64,000 bases of DNA from Nitrososphaera sp. (GTDB taxonomy: Archaea; Thermoproteota; Nitrososphaeria; Nitrososphaerales; Nitrososphaeraceae): contig JBDUUL010000024.1 in the NCBI GenBank assembly GCA_039938515.1, positions 1 through 64,000 of the forward strand. The letters run 5' to 3'. The notes under the pieces were generated by a model, which worked only from the letters and a program-made list of their open reading frames with translations, was not told the DNA's origin and did not search any database. This document shows, piece after piece, positions 1 through 8,366 of this stretch. Positions within the stretch are counted from its first letter, which is position 1; each line of letters starts with the position of its first letter. The position numbers and the translations under genes were made by a program.

Positions 1-365
1 AAGACGTACCCTCCATAGCTGACGGGCATTATCGTATAAGTCAGGCCGCTTCTCAAGGTGTATGAGATTGACGGACCGGTATTCCACGCAAGAAAAGTAC
101 CGCTCTGCCATAGGCCAAAGTAGCCACCAAGCGAGCCGCCTGAGTTGCTTACCGAGGTGATAGTCAGCGTCGAGTACAGCGAGTCGGCCCTGGCGGGCCT
201 TGAAACAAGCAAAGATGGTATGGCAGTAGTTGCCACGGCGAGAAGGCAGGCTATGGCGATTGCCGGCGCGGCTCGCCTGATTACTATCGCACTTGTTGGT
301 TGTCTGCTAGTGTTGGAAAGCTTTTTTCCGTTCGAATCTGCTTTGAATCCAAAAAAGTCTTTCAT
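1..365 (-). CDS. N-terminal part of secreted Gly/Tyr-repeat surface protein (partial)
   Basis: The minus-strand frame opens with ATG at 363-365 and runs off the window start, giving 121 residues. A polar N-terminus of about 29 residues (MKDFFGFKADSN...) is followed by a hydrophobic segment (AAPAIAIACLLAVATTAIP), which looks like a signal peptide or signal anchor. The exported part begins with YSTLTITSVSNSGG and continues with GGYFGLWQSG and YTIMPVSYGGYV. This matches the repeat unit of the proteins at 39499-41151 and 62877-64000 (GYYV-x-L-W-Q-x-G ... DYG), so it is a third member of the same surface-repeat family. A GAGG lies 8 nt before the ATG and a TATA-like box lies about 26 nt upstream. 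Export and family membership are well supported; function is unknown. Confidence 0.75.
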   Translation of the reverse strand, partial: MKDFFGFKADSNGKKLSNTSRQPTSAIVIRRAAPAIAIACLLAVATTAIPSLLVSRPARADSLYSTLTITSVSNSGGSLGGYFGLWQSGTFLAWNTGPSISYTLRSGLTYTIMPVSYGGYV

Positions 366-383
366 GTCGTCAGCCTCGTTACC

Positions 384-395
384 AAAATTATGAAC
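384..395 (-). promoter_or_regulatory. TATA-like box for the partial gene at 1-365
   Basis: Read on the minus strand the box is TTCATAATTTTG. Its centre is about 26 nt upstream of the ATG at 365, the spacing expected for an archaeal promoter giving an almost leaderless transcript. Confidence 0.4.
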
Positions 396-940
396 TTAAC
401 AGGTTAGACAGACTGTTCAATGGCAAAAGCACCATATTCGTCTATCGCGGGAATCTCATTGGAACGCAAGACCGGATGATATTTCTTTGAACTTTTTTGG
501 AAGGTTGATAGCTACTCGCACATGGCGAACTCGTATATTCGAGTCAGTCTGAATTTCCGCCGACAATAGCGCCCGCAGCCAACTCGAGGCGCGGCAAATC
601 GAGGTCGGCCCCAGCCATCATCACAAAATACATCAAATGTCTTCTCGGACACGGCATGTCGCCTCGCGACGTGTCATATTTGCCAGTTAGAGGAAGGTCG
701 CCTTCATGCTATCAGACATTCCAGCCTCCCTCTAATGCGCTTTTTCGCTGAAAAACATCTTGAGAGGACAAAACCCGGTTCTTGACCGTTGGCATGTAGT
801 TAGAAATTATACATAAGCATCGATTTAGACGCCAACGACTCCCGGCCATTCAAGGTCACTGAAAAATTGTCGCGATTCCCAGAAAACAAAGAGAGTGGAT
901 TTCTACCCCAGTCGTGCGTTTCGATATTTTCTCCAGTCAC
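396..940. other. Intergenic region between divergent surface-protein genes
   Basis: I see no convincing gene in this stretch. The short plus-strand frame from 895 only shadows the start of the next gene. TTATACAT around 806-813 and CGATATTTTC around 922-931 are possible TATA boxes for the rightward gene. They would give 5' leaders of about 160 or 45 nt. Confidence 0.4.
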
Positions 941-942
941 CG

Positions 943-967
943 TTTCCTCGATTTTTGAGGAACGGAA
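943..967 (+). promoter_or_regulatory. Hairpin just upstream of the HYR/GH5 gene
   Basis: The arms TTTCCTC and GAGGAA flank a short AT-rich loop, about 28 nt before the TTG start. A purine-rich AGGAAGG lies between the hairpin and the start. It may be a leader structure; no known riboswitch is recognised. Confidence 0.3.
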
Positions 968-994
968 AGGTGTTCCAGGAAGGTACAGCGAAAA

Positions 995-3418
995 TTGATC
1001 CCATTCAAGTTGATTGCAATAGCCATCACTGCGCTGATAGTAGCTGGCGGAACAGCGGCTACGGTGTTGGTTCCCAAGTCTCAGTCAAACGGGAGCGATA
1101 GTACTTCCGGAAATTCGACGCCCCTATCTGTGCTCAGCAGTATACCGTCAGGTGCTGGAGGTCTTATCATTCACTCGGACGGAACAGCAGGCAGCAAGGC
1201 AGGCAGCCCCTCCGAAAGTCAGACTACCGTGCAGTCTGGCTCCGAGAACCCTGCTGTTCGAAGCAACTCGACAATCGGCGGAGATGTTTCAGGTGTCAAC
1301 GAGACGGAGAAGAACTCGACAAGCAACATAATCGGCAATGTTACTCAAGGCGACATCGGCTCGGAGAACGTTACCGAGAGCTCAAACATAACGATCACCG
1401 GCCCTGCGCATGGCATGATGTTTGTAGAGGCAACTGGCCCGGCTGGCGCAAAGGTTTCATTTGATAATATCAATGCGACTGACGGATTCGGCCAACCCCT
1501 ATCTCCTGTTTGCACCCCGGTCACCGGCTCGACATTCCCTCTCGGCACCACAAGGGTTACCTGTTCAGCTACCGATCATCATGGAAGAGCAGCTAGTACA
1601 GCTTTTGACGTCATAGTGAGAGATACTACCGCCCCGTCGCTTGTAGCTCCGGACGACATTACCGCACTTGCAACGGGCACGCTGACCAAGGTGTCACTTG
1701 GTGGCCCGGTAGTCACCGATGCAGTTGACAGTTCTCCAAAGGTATCCAACGACGCCCCTCCGAATGGATTTCCTGTAGGCGATACCGTTGTAACATGGAC
1801 AGCGACAGACAGCTCGGGAAACACGCAGACAGCACAGCAGCTGGTCACTATTACTAATGAGTCATCTCAAACTAACGCAAATTCTTCCGAACCATCGACC
1901 ACCGATGTGCCACAGCTGACGCTGAGCGGCGCATACTATAACGACACCTCGAGTGGCAGGATTTTTGTCGGACCGGCCACCACATTTGCCTTAGGATCAA
2001 CTACCGGTAATGCCTCGACAGTGAATCATTACAGATACTACCGTTCAGGCGACAGCGGCGACCTTCCTGATTTCGCAAACGGATCTACCTTTACAGTTGC
2101 CGGCCACGACGGGGAGTATGTCATAGAGTACTATGGTCAAAATGCAACTCTTGTGCAGAGTCTTGATGTAACCTATGACGGCTCGCCGCCTACCTCTTCA
2201 GCGAGCATTGCCAACGATTCGTCGATAGCCTCAGCAGACAGCATTAACATTACTGCCTCAGACAGCGGGAGTGGATTGGCAAAGCAGATGCAGTCAGGGG
2301 TCTATTACTCGATCGACGGCAATAGCACATTTAGCAGCTCCAAAACCGGACTTTTGGTCCTTCCTGCCAGCGCGCTCAAATCAGGCCACCATTCGCTGAC
2401 TTTCTACAGCGTGGACAACGTCGGAAATAAAGAATCGCTCAAGACAATCAGCTTTAACCTTTCCGACTGCAGTACTATGCCGACCGAACTTGTAAAAGGA
2501 GTGGTATTTGCCGACCCGACGCTCACCACAACTGGCGATGGGCAGCCGCTTACAAAGTATAGCATGCCATCAATCGACTCGAAAATCGCGGACATCAGCT
2601 CCAGAGGCTTCAACACCATTAGCGTGCCATTCTTCTGGTCTGCCTATTCAGATAACCCGACATCCACGCTCTCCGAAATGTCAAAGATTGCCGCGAGTGC
2701 TCAGAACCACAAGTTGTGCGTGATTTTCTCAAACTATCAGAGTGACACTGGCGGCAAATTCGGAGGACACGGATTCCCGCTCTCTGTTACCAAAAACTAT
2801 GGCACAGAGCGGGCATTCTGGACGGATCTTTATGCTAACAGAATCCTCACCGACCACGGGCCGGAAACTATCTGGAACATACAGGCAGCAATGATGCGCG
2901 ATATGATCTCGTCTGTAGACAAGTACTCCAGCGTGACCGGCTACGAGATAATCACCAGACCATACGTCTATGACCTCGACCAGTACGCTCAACTCGGTCA
3001 GTATCAGACTTATGTAGCGTCACAGATGCGCTCCGTCACCGCCAAGGTGATATTCTTCGACAAAGCAGAACCTAGGACTGGCTACAACGTCTATGTCGAT
3101 CCAGAACATGACAGTCTGACAAAGCCAGCAGTGTCAAATGTAGTATTTGCTCCACACTTCTACGAAGGTGCGGCAAGTGGAACGGCTGAGGACGTGCAGG
3201 GATACGTGCAACTCGCGAGCGAATGGAACTGCCCGCTTATCATTGGCGAGTGGGCAGACAATTCCCTGAATAGCACAAAGACCAGCATCGACTCATTTGA
3301 CTCGAACAACGCTGGCTGGATCTGGTGGAGCTACGACCCAATTGATTCATCGAGCCTGATGGACGCCGACTACAAAACGACGCAGAACATGGCAAACCTG
3401 CAATCAGCAATGAACTAA
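995..3418 (+). CDS. Secreted HYR-domain protein with C-terminal GH5/endoglycoceramidase-like domain
   Basis: The protein has 807 residues. A TTG start follows AGGAAGG by about 8 nt and leads directly into a signal anchor (residues 3-25). A Ser/Thr/Asn-rich linker with many N-glycosylation sequons runs to about 130. Two HYR-like beta domains follow (about 135-290: FPLGTTRVTCSATD, FPVGDTVVTWTATD), then Ig-like regions to about 490. The C-terminal 310 residues resemble the GH5 barrel, closest in feel to endoglycoceramidases: GFNTISVPFFWSAY, GYEIITRPY, VFAPHFYEG, PLIIGEWAD, GWIWWSYDP. The nucleophile Glu is present (E752), but the acid/base motif NEP is replaced by T654-R655-P656. The protein is probably extracellular and either carbohydrate-binding or a hydrolase with altered chemistry. 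Domain identities are inferred from motifs. Confidence 0.7.
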   Translation: MIPFKLIAIAITALIVAGGTAATVLVPKSQSNGSDSTSGNSTPLSVLSSIPSGAGGLIIHSDGTAGSKAGSPSESQTTVQSGSENPAVRSNSTIGGDVSGVNETEKNSTSNIIGNVTQGDIGSENVTESSNITITGPAHGMMFVEATGPAGAKVSFDNINATDGFGQPLSPVCTPVTGSTFPLGTTRVTCSATDHHGRAASTAFDVIVRDTTAPSLVAPDDITALATGTLTKVSLGGPVVTDAVDSSPKVSNDAPPNGFPVGDTVVTWTATDSSGNTQTAQQLVTITNESSQTNANSSEPSTTDVPQLTLSGAYYNDTSSGRIFVGPATTFALGSTTGNASTVNHYRYYRSGDSGDLPDFANGSTFTVAGHDGEYVIEYYGQNATLVQSLDVTYDGSPPTSSASIANDSSIASADSINITASDSGSGLAKQMQSGVYYSIDGNSTFSSSKTGLLVLPASALKSGHHSLTFYSVDNVGNKESLKTISFNLSDCSTMPTELVKGVVFADPTLTTTGDGQPLTKYSMPSIDSKIADISSRGFNTISVPFFWSAYSDNPTSTLSEMSKIAASAQNHKLCVIFSNYQSDTGGKFGGHGFPLSVTKNYGTERAFWTDLYANRILTDHGPETIWNIQAAMMRDMISSVDKYSSVTGYEIITRPYVYDLDQYAQLGQYQTYVASQMRSVTAKVIFFDKAEPRTGYNVYVDPEHDSLTKPAVSNVVFAPHFYEGAASGTAEDVQGYVQLASEWNCPLIIGEWADNSLNSTKTSIDSFDSNNAGWIWWSYDPIDSSSLMDADYKTTQNMANLQSAMN

Positions 3419-3593
3419 AGCTGTCTGACTGGCGCAAGAAGATCAACGCGCCTCCCATATTTTTAGAAGTTAAATATACCGAATTTGTACCCCTGATTGT
3501 TCTGACAGATTGTGTGACCGTAGGAAGATTTCGAGCAGATTTCGCTAAATTCAGGCTCAAACCGTTAAGAGCCGTGTGGCATCGGTTGCTTCA

Positions 3594-4460
3594 ATGAAAC
3601 CAACAACTTTTGGAATCTCGACGGCTATAGTCCTGGCGGGAATCCTTGCAGTATTTTCTGCAGGTGGCTTTTCTGCCGTGGCAGCACAGACACAATCGAC
3701 CGGAACGGCAGCAGGAGCTGCCGGTAGCGCGAGCGGTTCAGGCGCAAGTCCCGGCACTTCAAATTCAGGCAGTGCATTGGCTTCGGCTCCTTATTCTAGT
3801 ATTGTAAACTCGACACGAACAGCGTCTTCAAGTATGATGTCAGTATGTGAATCGAACAATACCACGGGTACTGCTTCCACAGGCAATACAACTGCTACCA
3901 GCATGAACAGCACGTCAAGTGCAGGAAGCGCAGGCAGCGGCACTAAAACCGGCAGCTTGGCAGGAAACACCGGTACGGCAGCAGCTAACAGCAGCACTGG
4001 TACAACCTCAACTTCCCCATCAGCAACCTCAAGCCTCACTGCATATAACACCAATACAAAATCAAGTGCAAACAATTCGACGTCTACTGCAAGCCTTACA
4101 GTCAACTCAACAACAGCAATGAAGCAGGCCAAATCCGACATTGAAACCGCATGTACCTTCATCAAGACCAATAACACGAGCAGTGCCCTGATGTATCTCC
4201 AGATGGCTGATCAAGTTCTCATGCAGGCGCTCAACAATACCTCGACTTCGACCGCCTCGACCAACACCACAGCAAACACTTGCAGCCCCATCAGTACAGG
4301 AACAAGCGGCACTACTGGCGTCTTGGCAGGAAACACCGGTGCGGCAGCAGCTAACAGCGGCAACGCTGGTACATCAGGCAGCACTGCGAGCAACTGTGCT
4401 AACGGACTGACAAGCAGTTCAGGCACAGACAGCACCGGAACTTCATCCACTACAAGGTAA
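3594..4460 (+). CDS. Secreted Ser/Thr/Ala/Gly-rich, sequon-rich exoprotein
   Basis: The 288-residue protein starts at an ATG; an in-frame GTG at 3576 would add six residues. A clear signal peptide (ILAVFSAGGFSAVAAQ) leads into a low-complexity region very rich in Asn-x-Ser/Thr sequons, so the mature protein is probably heavily glycosylated. One ordered segment near residues 174-214 (DIETACTFIKTNNTSSAL, then MADQVLMQALNN) is predicted to be helical and interrupts the low-complexity sequence. A near-identical DNA repeat (TTGGCAGGAAACACCGGT plus about 20 nt) occurs at 3957-3992 and 4323-4358 and encodes LAGNTG-x-AAANS. Function is unknown; an extracellular matrix or surface component is likely. 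A strong terminator follows. Confidence 0.65.
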   Translation: MKPTTFGISTAIVLAGILAVFSAGGFSAVAAQTQSTGTAAGAAGSASGSGASPGTSNSGSALASAPYSSIVNSTRTASSSMMSVCESNNTTGTASTGNTTATSMNSTSSAGSAGSGTKTGSLAGNTGTAAANSSTGTTSTSPSATSSLTAYNTNTKSSANNSTSTASLTVNSTTAMKQAKSDIETACTFIKTNNTSSALMYLQMADQVLMQALNNTSTSTASTNTTANTCSPISTGTSGTTGVLAGNTGAAAANSGNAGTSGSTASNCANGLTSSSGTDSTGTSSTTR

Positions 4461-4472
4461 GCAAAAGGAATG

Positions 4473-4506
4473 CGGACCTAAAAGGTCCGGCTTTTTCTTT
4501 TTTTAT
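4473..4506 (+). terminator. Hairpin plus T-tract terminator
   Basis: The perfect 6-bp stem CGGACC/GGTCCG has a TAAAA loop and is followed by CTTTTTCTTTTTTTAT. It lies between convergent genes and directly after the exoprotein stop, so it probably ends the rightward transcript. Confidence 0.75.
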
Positions 4507-4512
4507 ATGTCT

Positions 4513-4740
4513 TCAGCCAGTTGCAGGAGAATTCTTTCTGTCCCTGCTGTCTCTTCCAAATGAACGCATGAAATATCCTGAAAAAACCATTCCCGCGCTC
4601 AAGAACGCGGCCGTAATGATTCTGTTCGGCTCGAGATGAAAAACCAGACCCGAAATCGCTGCTACGCCGGCGCCTCCTGCACTCAGTGCAAGCCATCGAA
4701 CAAGCTCGCTCGACCTGCCTTTAACGGATAGCCCTGACAT
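4513..4740 (-). CDS. Small two-helix membrane protein
   Basis: This encodes 75 residues from an ATG. Two hydrophobic segments (about 15-33, WLALSAGGAGVAAISGLVF, and 41-60, IITAAFLSAGMVFSGYF) are separated by a short polar loop, and a charged tail (RDSRDRKN) ends the protein. A TTTTATCTT box lies about 28 nt before the start on the minus strand. The gene is convergent with the exoprotein gene, and the other frame in the same place looks like a shadow. No family is recognised. A small inner-membrane protein is the only supportable description. Confidence 0.5.
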   Translation of the reverse strand: MSGLSVKGRSSELVRWLALSAGGAGVAAISGLVFHLEPNRIITAAFLSAGMVFSGYFMRSFGRDSRDRKNSPATG

Positions 4741-4987
4741 AGAACCATCAAACCTAACACAAGTTCAAGATAAAAGTATTGCCCATTCGTTTGACTGCGT
4801 GGCTGAAGGCCCGGCTGCGCAGCGGAAATGTGGAAGGATTCCAGATACTAGTGATCCCCGAAGAGTTGTTCTGTATGTTGTAACTGGGTTGACTGCCCTG
4901 AATCTTGTAGGGTCACAAGAATCCTGTACTTCAGGACAAAAGATAGGTTGTCATTCTTTTTATTTTTTTAAGGGTACAGTCATCACG

Positions 4988-5245
4988 ATGGGTCACCCCG
5001 AGAGAGATACTATTGAAAATAATCTAGAACATATGCTTCACTGTACCTGCAGAGCAATGGAATACAGCTACTGGGAGCCATCTAGGATGGAAAGGATGCT
5101 TTGTATCCGCGAGCCATGCAATTCGATCGAGTCCTCGAGCGAAAAAGGCAGAGGGATATCTCTTGGCCAACCAGTACTAGAGATAACGTTTGACTCACGC
5201 CGAACGCCGATCGTCAGGGAATTATGGCTCGGCTCAACCCTATGA
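4988..5245 (+). CDS. Small hypothetical protein with Cys pairs
   Basis: The frame is open from 4799, but the ATG at 4988 is favoured because a T-rich TATA-like element (4957-4970) is centred about 25 nt upstream, giving a leaderless start. The 85-residue product contains LHCTCRAMEY and later MLCIREPCN, i.e. two Cys pairs that might bind a metal. It overlaps the end of the convergent zinc-finger gene by a few bases. Its family is unknown, and a chance ORF is possible. Confidence 0.35.
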   Translation: MGHPERDTIENNLEHMLHCTCRAMEYSYWEPSRMERMLCIREPCNSIESSSEKGRGISLGQPVLEITFDSRRTPIVRELWLGSTL

Positions 5246-5524
5246 TTCCGGATGGGCCTGTCTAGAATGCTGCGTTAGCTCCGCCATAGTCTCGAACGAC
5301 TCGTCGCATTCGTCACATTTAGGCTGCGACTGGTCCTCTGGGTTTTTTGCATTCTCTGCAGTAAACTCGATGCGCTGCCTGCCGACCTCGATGTTCTGCT
5401 CGCTTTTGTAATCTGAAATATTTGGCTTTTCTTGCTCGCTGACAGAAGGTGCTTTTTCGTGTTTTTCAGGCATCCTTGCCTTGTCGCTTGACATGGATAT
5501 AGCTTGTCGCTCATTGAATTTCAT
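5240..5524 (-). CDS. Small C2H2 zinc-finger protein
   Basis: The product has 94 residues from the ATG at 5524; a GTG at 5533 would add three. The N-terminal two thirds are charged and probably disordered. The C-terminus carries one classical C2H2 finger, PKCDECDESF...LTQHSRQAH, with C-x2-C-x12-H-x4-H spacing. Thaumarchaeota encode many such single-finger small proteins, which are presumed nucleic-acid binders or regulators. The promoter is shared back to back with the 59-residue ORF on the other strand. The finger is certain from sequence; the target is unknown. Confidence 0.7.
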   Translation of the reverse strand: MKFNERQAISMSSDKARMPEKHEKAPSVSEQEKPNISDYKSEQNIEVGRQRIEFTAENAKNPEDQSQPKCDECDESFETMAELTQHSRQAHPES

Positions 5525-5560
5525 GGTTTTCACTGCTATCGCAGCGCCTCAAAAGGCTGC

Positions 5561-5572
5561 TCGATATATAGT
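5561..5572. promoter_or_regulatory. Shared, near-palindromic TATA region of a divergent pair
   Basis: TCGATATATAGT lies between the zinc-finger gene (minus) and the 59-residue ORF (plus). It is about 26 nt from the plus-strand ATG at 5593, which would therefore be leaderless. It is 34-40 nt from the minus-strand starts. One symmetric TATA element could serve both directions. Confidence 0.5.
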
Positions 5573-5592
5573 ACAAATGCGTTTGGAAATAG

Positions 5593-5772
5593 ATGGACGC
5601 GCGCGCAAAGGACGATGGAAGCATGTTCTACCTGCTTGGCAAAAGGCTGGAAAGGAAACACGCGGCTCACATGGACCGAAAGCAGTTGTACGACGCTCTG
5701 AGGCACGAGAACCCTTCGCTCAGGGACAAGAGCGACGAGTATATCTCACAGCTTATCGATAATCTGAGGTAG
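5593..5772 (+). CDS. Tiny basic helical protein (59 aa)
   Basis: The ATG at 5593 opens a 59-codon frame ending in TAG. The product starts MDARAKDDGSMFYLLGKRLE and ends EYISQLIDNLR. It is charged throughout and predicted to be helical. A TATA box (5563-5570) sits 26 nt before the ATG, which supports a leaderless gene. No family is recognised. The promoter position and good codon usage make it more than a chance frame. Confidence 0.5.
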   Translation: MDARAKDDGSMFYLLGKRLERKHAAHMDRKQLYDALRHENPSLRDKSDEYISQLIDNLR

Positions 5773-6189
5773 TCCGTTAGCAAGCGATGAACGGCAGCGC
5801 TGCTCGCCGCTGATCCACGCTGTGAATTCTCGGAATCTTTGCCATACTGGGAGCTATTGCATTAGCTCAATAGCCAGTCATTCTGGAAAAGGCCGACGCG
5901 TCGTAAACACAGGTTACGGAACTGAACCATGGGCCGCAAGGGACTCAGGACAAATTAGTCTTGAATCTCAATTTGGGTCGGGCCTACAAGCCTTTGAATC
6001 GTGTGCCGCAAGGTCCACAGCAGGGGATCACTCGTGCAAGTGAATATCAACAATTCAAAGGGAAAAGAAAGCTCATGCGTCCCACCTATGCTACAAGTTG
6101 GAGTCTAATTCAAATCACACATTAGGTCATTCGATAGAGGTCTCCTCAGATTTGTTGAGTCATGTAACTATAACAACTATCTTGAATAA
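5773..6189. other. Gene-poor stretch with a degenerate copy of the tRNA-Ile 3' end
   Basis: No convincing gene is visible. At 5929-5946 the sequence ATGGGCCGCAAGGGACTC matches the 3' end of the tRNA-Ile gene (25063-25080) at 15 of 18 positions, all mismatches being C/T transitions. This could be a decayed attachment site from an older insertion, or chance. A 10-bp palindrome, CGACGCGTCG, lies around 5894-5903. Confidence 0.3.
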
Positions 6190-6723
6190 TTAAGGGAGTG
6201 GCTCTGTAAAACGGATTGTGATAGAGTTCTTCCCTAATTCAAGTTGAGGGGCAACTCCGATAATTTTGCGAATGGCCGCATCAAAGTAATGGGCCAAAAA
6301 CTCAGAATATCCTGGCCCGAGTTCGTGATGGATGGCAAGCAGATGCACAGATTGTCCAATCGAGTGCTCGTACTCAAAGGTATTTCCATATTTTGATAGA
6401 ATGTGCACAAACTGAAAAAAGGTGTTAACATCAAGCTTTCCAAACCAAAAAAGGGCTATCTCTGGCGCGTTTCTTGAGCCAGCTTCTGATGCATGCTCTA
6501 GGAGTTTTTCTTTACCAATGGAATCTATTAGACTCCTGAAGCCCTGGCGGGAGATAGAGATCATTGGAAATCTTTGGGCAAACCTGTCCCATTCTGCATA
6601 CCTCGTAATAATTTCAGATAGGAGTGCATTTACACTGATCCCTCTCTTCTTCGCATCAGCCTTCAAAAGCCTGTCCTGTTCATCGTTAAATCTAATACTC
6701 CTAAGGATGGTTTTGCTGCTCAT
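6190..6723 (-). CDS. Ribbon-helix-helix-like regulator with unknown C-terminal domain
   Basis: The 177-residue product has an N-terminus (SIRFNDEQDRLLKADAKKRG, then ISVNALLSEIITRYAEWDR) with the strand-helix-helix pattern of MetJ/Arc-type DNA-binding proteins. The remaining 130 residues form a mixed alpha/beta region that I do not recognise (HHELGPGYSEF, ITIRFTE). It is transcribed divergently from the flavin oxidase, and the short spacer holds an inverted repeat, so it probably regulates that gene and itself. The N-terminal fold is an inference from pattern. Confidence 0.55.
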   Translation of the reverse strand: MSSKTILRSIRFNDEQDRLLKADAKKRGISVNALLSEIITRYAEWDRFAQRFPMISISRQGFRSLIDSIGKEKLLEHASEAGSRNAPEIALFWFGKLDVNTFFQFVHILSKYGNTFEYEHSIGQSVHLLAIHHELGPGYSEFLAHYFDAAIRKIIGVAPQLELGKNSITIRFTEPLP

Positions 6724-6732
6724 AGGGTTGTG

Positions 6733-6784
6733 TTACATTGTAATACTCATAAGGATTACTTTGTGGACAACATGGATATATTTA
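6733..6784. promoter_or_regulatory. Divergent promoter with candidate operator
   Basis: TTACA-T-TGTAA (6733-6743) is an inverted repeat 10 nt before the regulator's ATG. GATATATTTA (6775-6784) is a TATA box about 25 nt before the GTG of the oxidase gene. The repeat is a plausible binding site for the ribbon-helix-helix protein. Confidence 0.45.
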
Positions 6785-6803
6785 CAGGCCACTTTGAATC
6801 GGT

Positions 6804-8234
6804 GTGAATACCTCCCCAATTCCTTCAGAACCTCTCACTGCATCCCAAATAGCCAGTCTCAAATCTGTATTCTCCGGCGATATTATTTCGAAAAATGAGA
6901 GCAGTTACGACGAATCAAGAAAAGTCTGGAACGGAATGATTGACAAGCATCCTGAACTAATTGCCAGGTGCATGAACGTTAACGATGTTGTTCAGGCGGT
7001 CAAATTTGCGCGTAAACACTCACTCCCAGTAGCCATTAGGGGAGGCAGTCACAATGTCGCCGGCTTTGCCACCTGCGATAATGGAATGGTAATAGATCTC
7101 TCCTTAATGAAATCGATCAAAGTCGACGAGGCAAAGAAGGTTGCACGCGCTGATCCGGGCCTAAAATGGAAGGAGTTTGACGCTGCGACTCAGGCGCACG
7201 GATTGGCCGTTACCGGTGGATTAATTTCGACTACTGGAATATCCGGCTTTACCTTGGGCGGCGGCATTGGCTGGCTTGTTCGCAAATGCGGTTTTACGGC
7301 TGACAACCTTATTGGTGCCCAAGTTGTCACGGCGGATGGAGAAATAATAGACTCCAGCATGGAAGTAAACCCAGATTTGTTCTGGGGGCTGCGGGGCGGG
7401 GGTGGAAATTTTGGAATCGTCACATCATTTCAATATTCCCTTGCACGAATTGGAACCATGGTTCTGGGAGGCCTTGTGCTTTATTCCTTTAAAAACGCAC
7501 AGCAAGTGCTCGATCGGTATGCGAATCTAGTAGCACAGAACCCACCCGATGAACTTACTACCCTGATTGCGTTTATCACTGCGCCTCCTGCGCAGTTTGT
7601 TCCTCAAGAATATCAGGGAAAACCGGCGATCGCGCTGGCGTGCTGCTATTGTGGAGATACCAGCGATGGAGCAGAGATAGTGCAGCCGTTTAGGGCTCTC
7701 GGGGAGCCAATCGTGGATCTGATCCAGCCGATGCCCTATACTGTTCTTCAATCCATGCTTGACGAAACTGCGCCAGCCGGGCTTCAAAATTACTGGAAGT
7801 CTGCATACTTGCGGCCGATAGGCAAGGAGTTTATAGAGGCTGCAATTTCGCGGTTTAAATTAGTCCCCTCACCATTGTCTGCGATTCACATTCATCAGTT
7901 AGGTGGCGCCATCAGGCGCGTAGGCGACAATGCGACGGCTATTGGAAAACGAAATGCAGCCTATGTGTCGAATATCGTTTCCATGTGGATATCTCCAGAA
8001 GAATCCGACAAAAACGTGAAGTGGACAAAAGATACCTTTGACGCATTCGCAAAGTTCTCCGAGGAGGGCGCTTATGTTAATTTTCTGGGAGAAGACGGGA
8101 GCGATCGCGTCAGAGCAGCATATGGTGAAGGAAAGTACAGGCGTCTGTCGCAACTAAAGAGGAAATACGACCCGACTAACTTTTTCCATCTCAACCAGAA
8201 CATTCGCCCCGAGCCGAGCAAGTCTAAGCGTTGA
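6804..8234 (+). CDS. Berberine-bridge-type FAD-dependent oxidoreductase
   Basis: The 476-residue protein has the usual two-part architecture. An N-terminal FAD-binding PCMH domain (about 50-220) holds VAIRGGSHNVAGFATCDNG; its His is at the position that covalently binds FAD in this family. ISGFTLGGGIGWLVRKCGF and LFWGLRGGGGNFGIVTSF follow. A C-terminal BBE segment (YVNFLGEDG, LKRKYDPTNFFHLNQNI) ends the protein. Family members oxidise alcohols, sugars or alkaloid-like substrates with O2; the substrate here is unknown. The GTG start lies about 25 nt after a TATA box. It is probably controlled by the divergent regulator. Confidence 0.85.
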   Translation: MNTSPIPSEPLTASQIASLKSVFSGDIISKNESSYDESRKVWNGMIDKHPELIARCMNVNDVVQAVKFARKHSLPVAIRGGSHNVAGFATCDNGMVIDLSLMKSIKVDEAKKVARADPGLKWKEFDAATQAHGLAVTGGLISTTGISGFTLGGGIGWLVRKCGFTADNLIGAQVVTADGEIIDSSMEVNPDLFWGLRGGGGNFGIVTSFQYSLARIGTMVLGGLVLYSFKNAQQVLDRYANLVAQNPPDELTTLIAFITAPPAQFVPQEYQGKPAIALACCYCGDTSDGAEIVQPFRALGEPIVDLIQPMPYTVLQSMLDETAPAGLQNYWKSAYLRPIGKEFIEAAISRFKLVPSPLSAIHIHQLGGAIRRVGDNATAIGKRNAAYVSNIVSMWISPEESDKNVKWTKDTFDAFAKFSEEGAYVNFLGEDGSDRVRAAYGEGKYRRLSQLKRKYDPTNFFHLNQNIRPEPSKSKR

Positions 8235-8348
8235 CTGGATCAAGTCAAGCGAGTACGCATGCAAAGGGAAAAGACCTATTGTTCTTTTGTGCATCATTTA
8301 CTATATGCCTCCTAATAGGGTAGGATCCAAATTAAGAACCGTTATCGG

Positions 8349-8366
8349 AATGGGCCGTAAGGGATT
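8349..8366. repeat. Distal attachment site (copy of tRNA-Ile 3' end)
   Basis: This is identical over 18 bp to 25062-25079 and diverges immediately on both sides. The surrounding intergenic stretch 8235-8678 holds no gene that I can support. Its right end carries the TATA region (about 8641-8656) of the first element gene. Confidence 0.75.

Noticed and set aside
895-1101. 68-codon frame overlapping the start of the HYR/GH5 gene
   Set aside because: It reads through the leader hairpin and the signal-peptide codons in another frame.
3791-4177. 128-codon minus-strand frame opposite the Ser/Thr-rich exoprotein
   Set aside because: This is an antisense by-product of Ala/Ser/Thr codons; the Val/Leu-rich product has no start signals.
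5822-6043. 73-codon plus-strand ORF
   Set aside because: No start signals, odd composition and no domain; it spans the attachment-like sequence.
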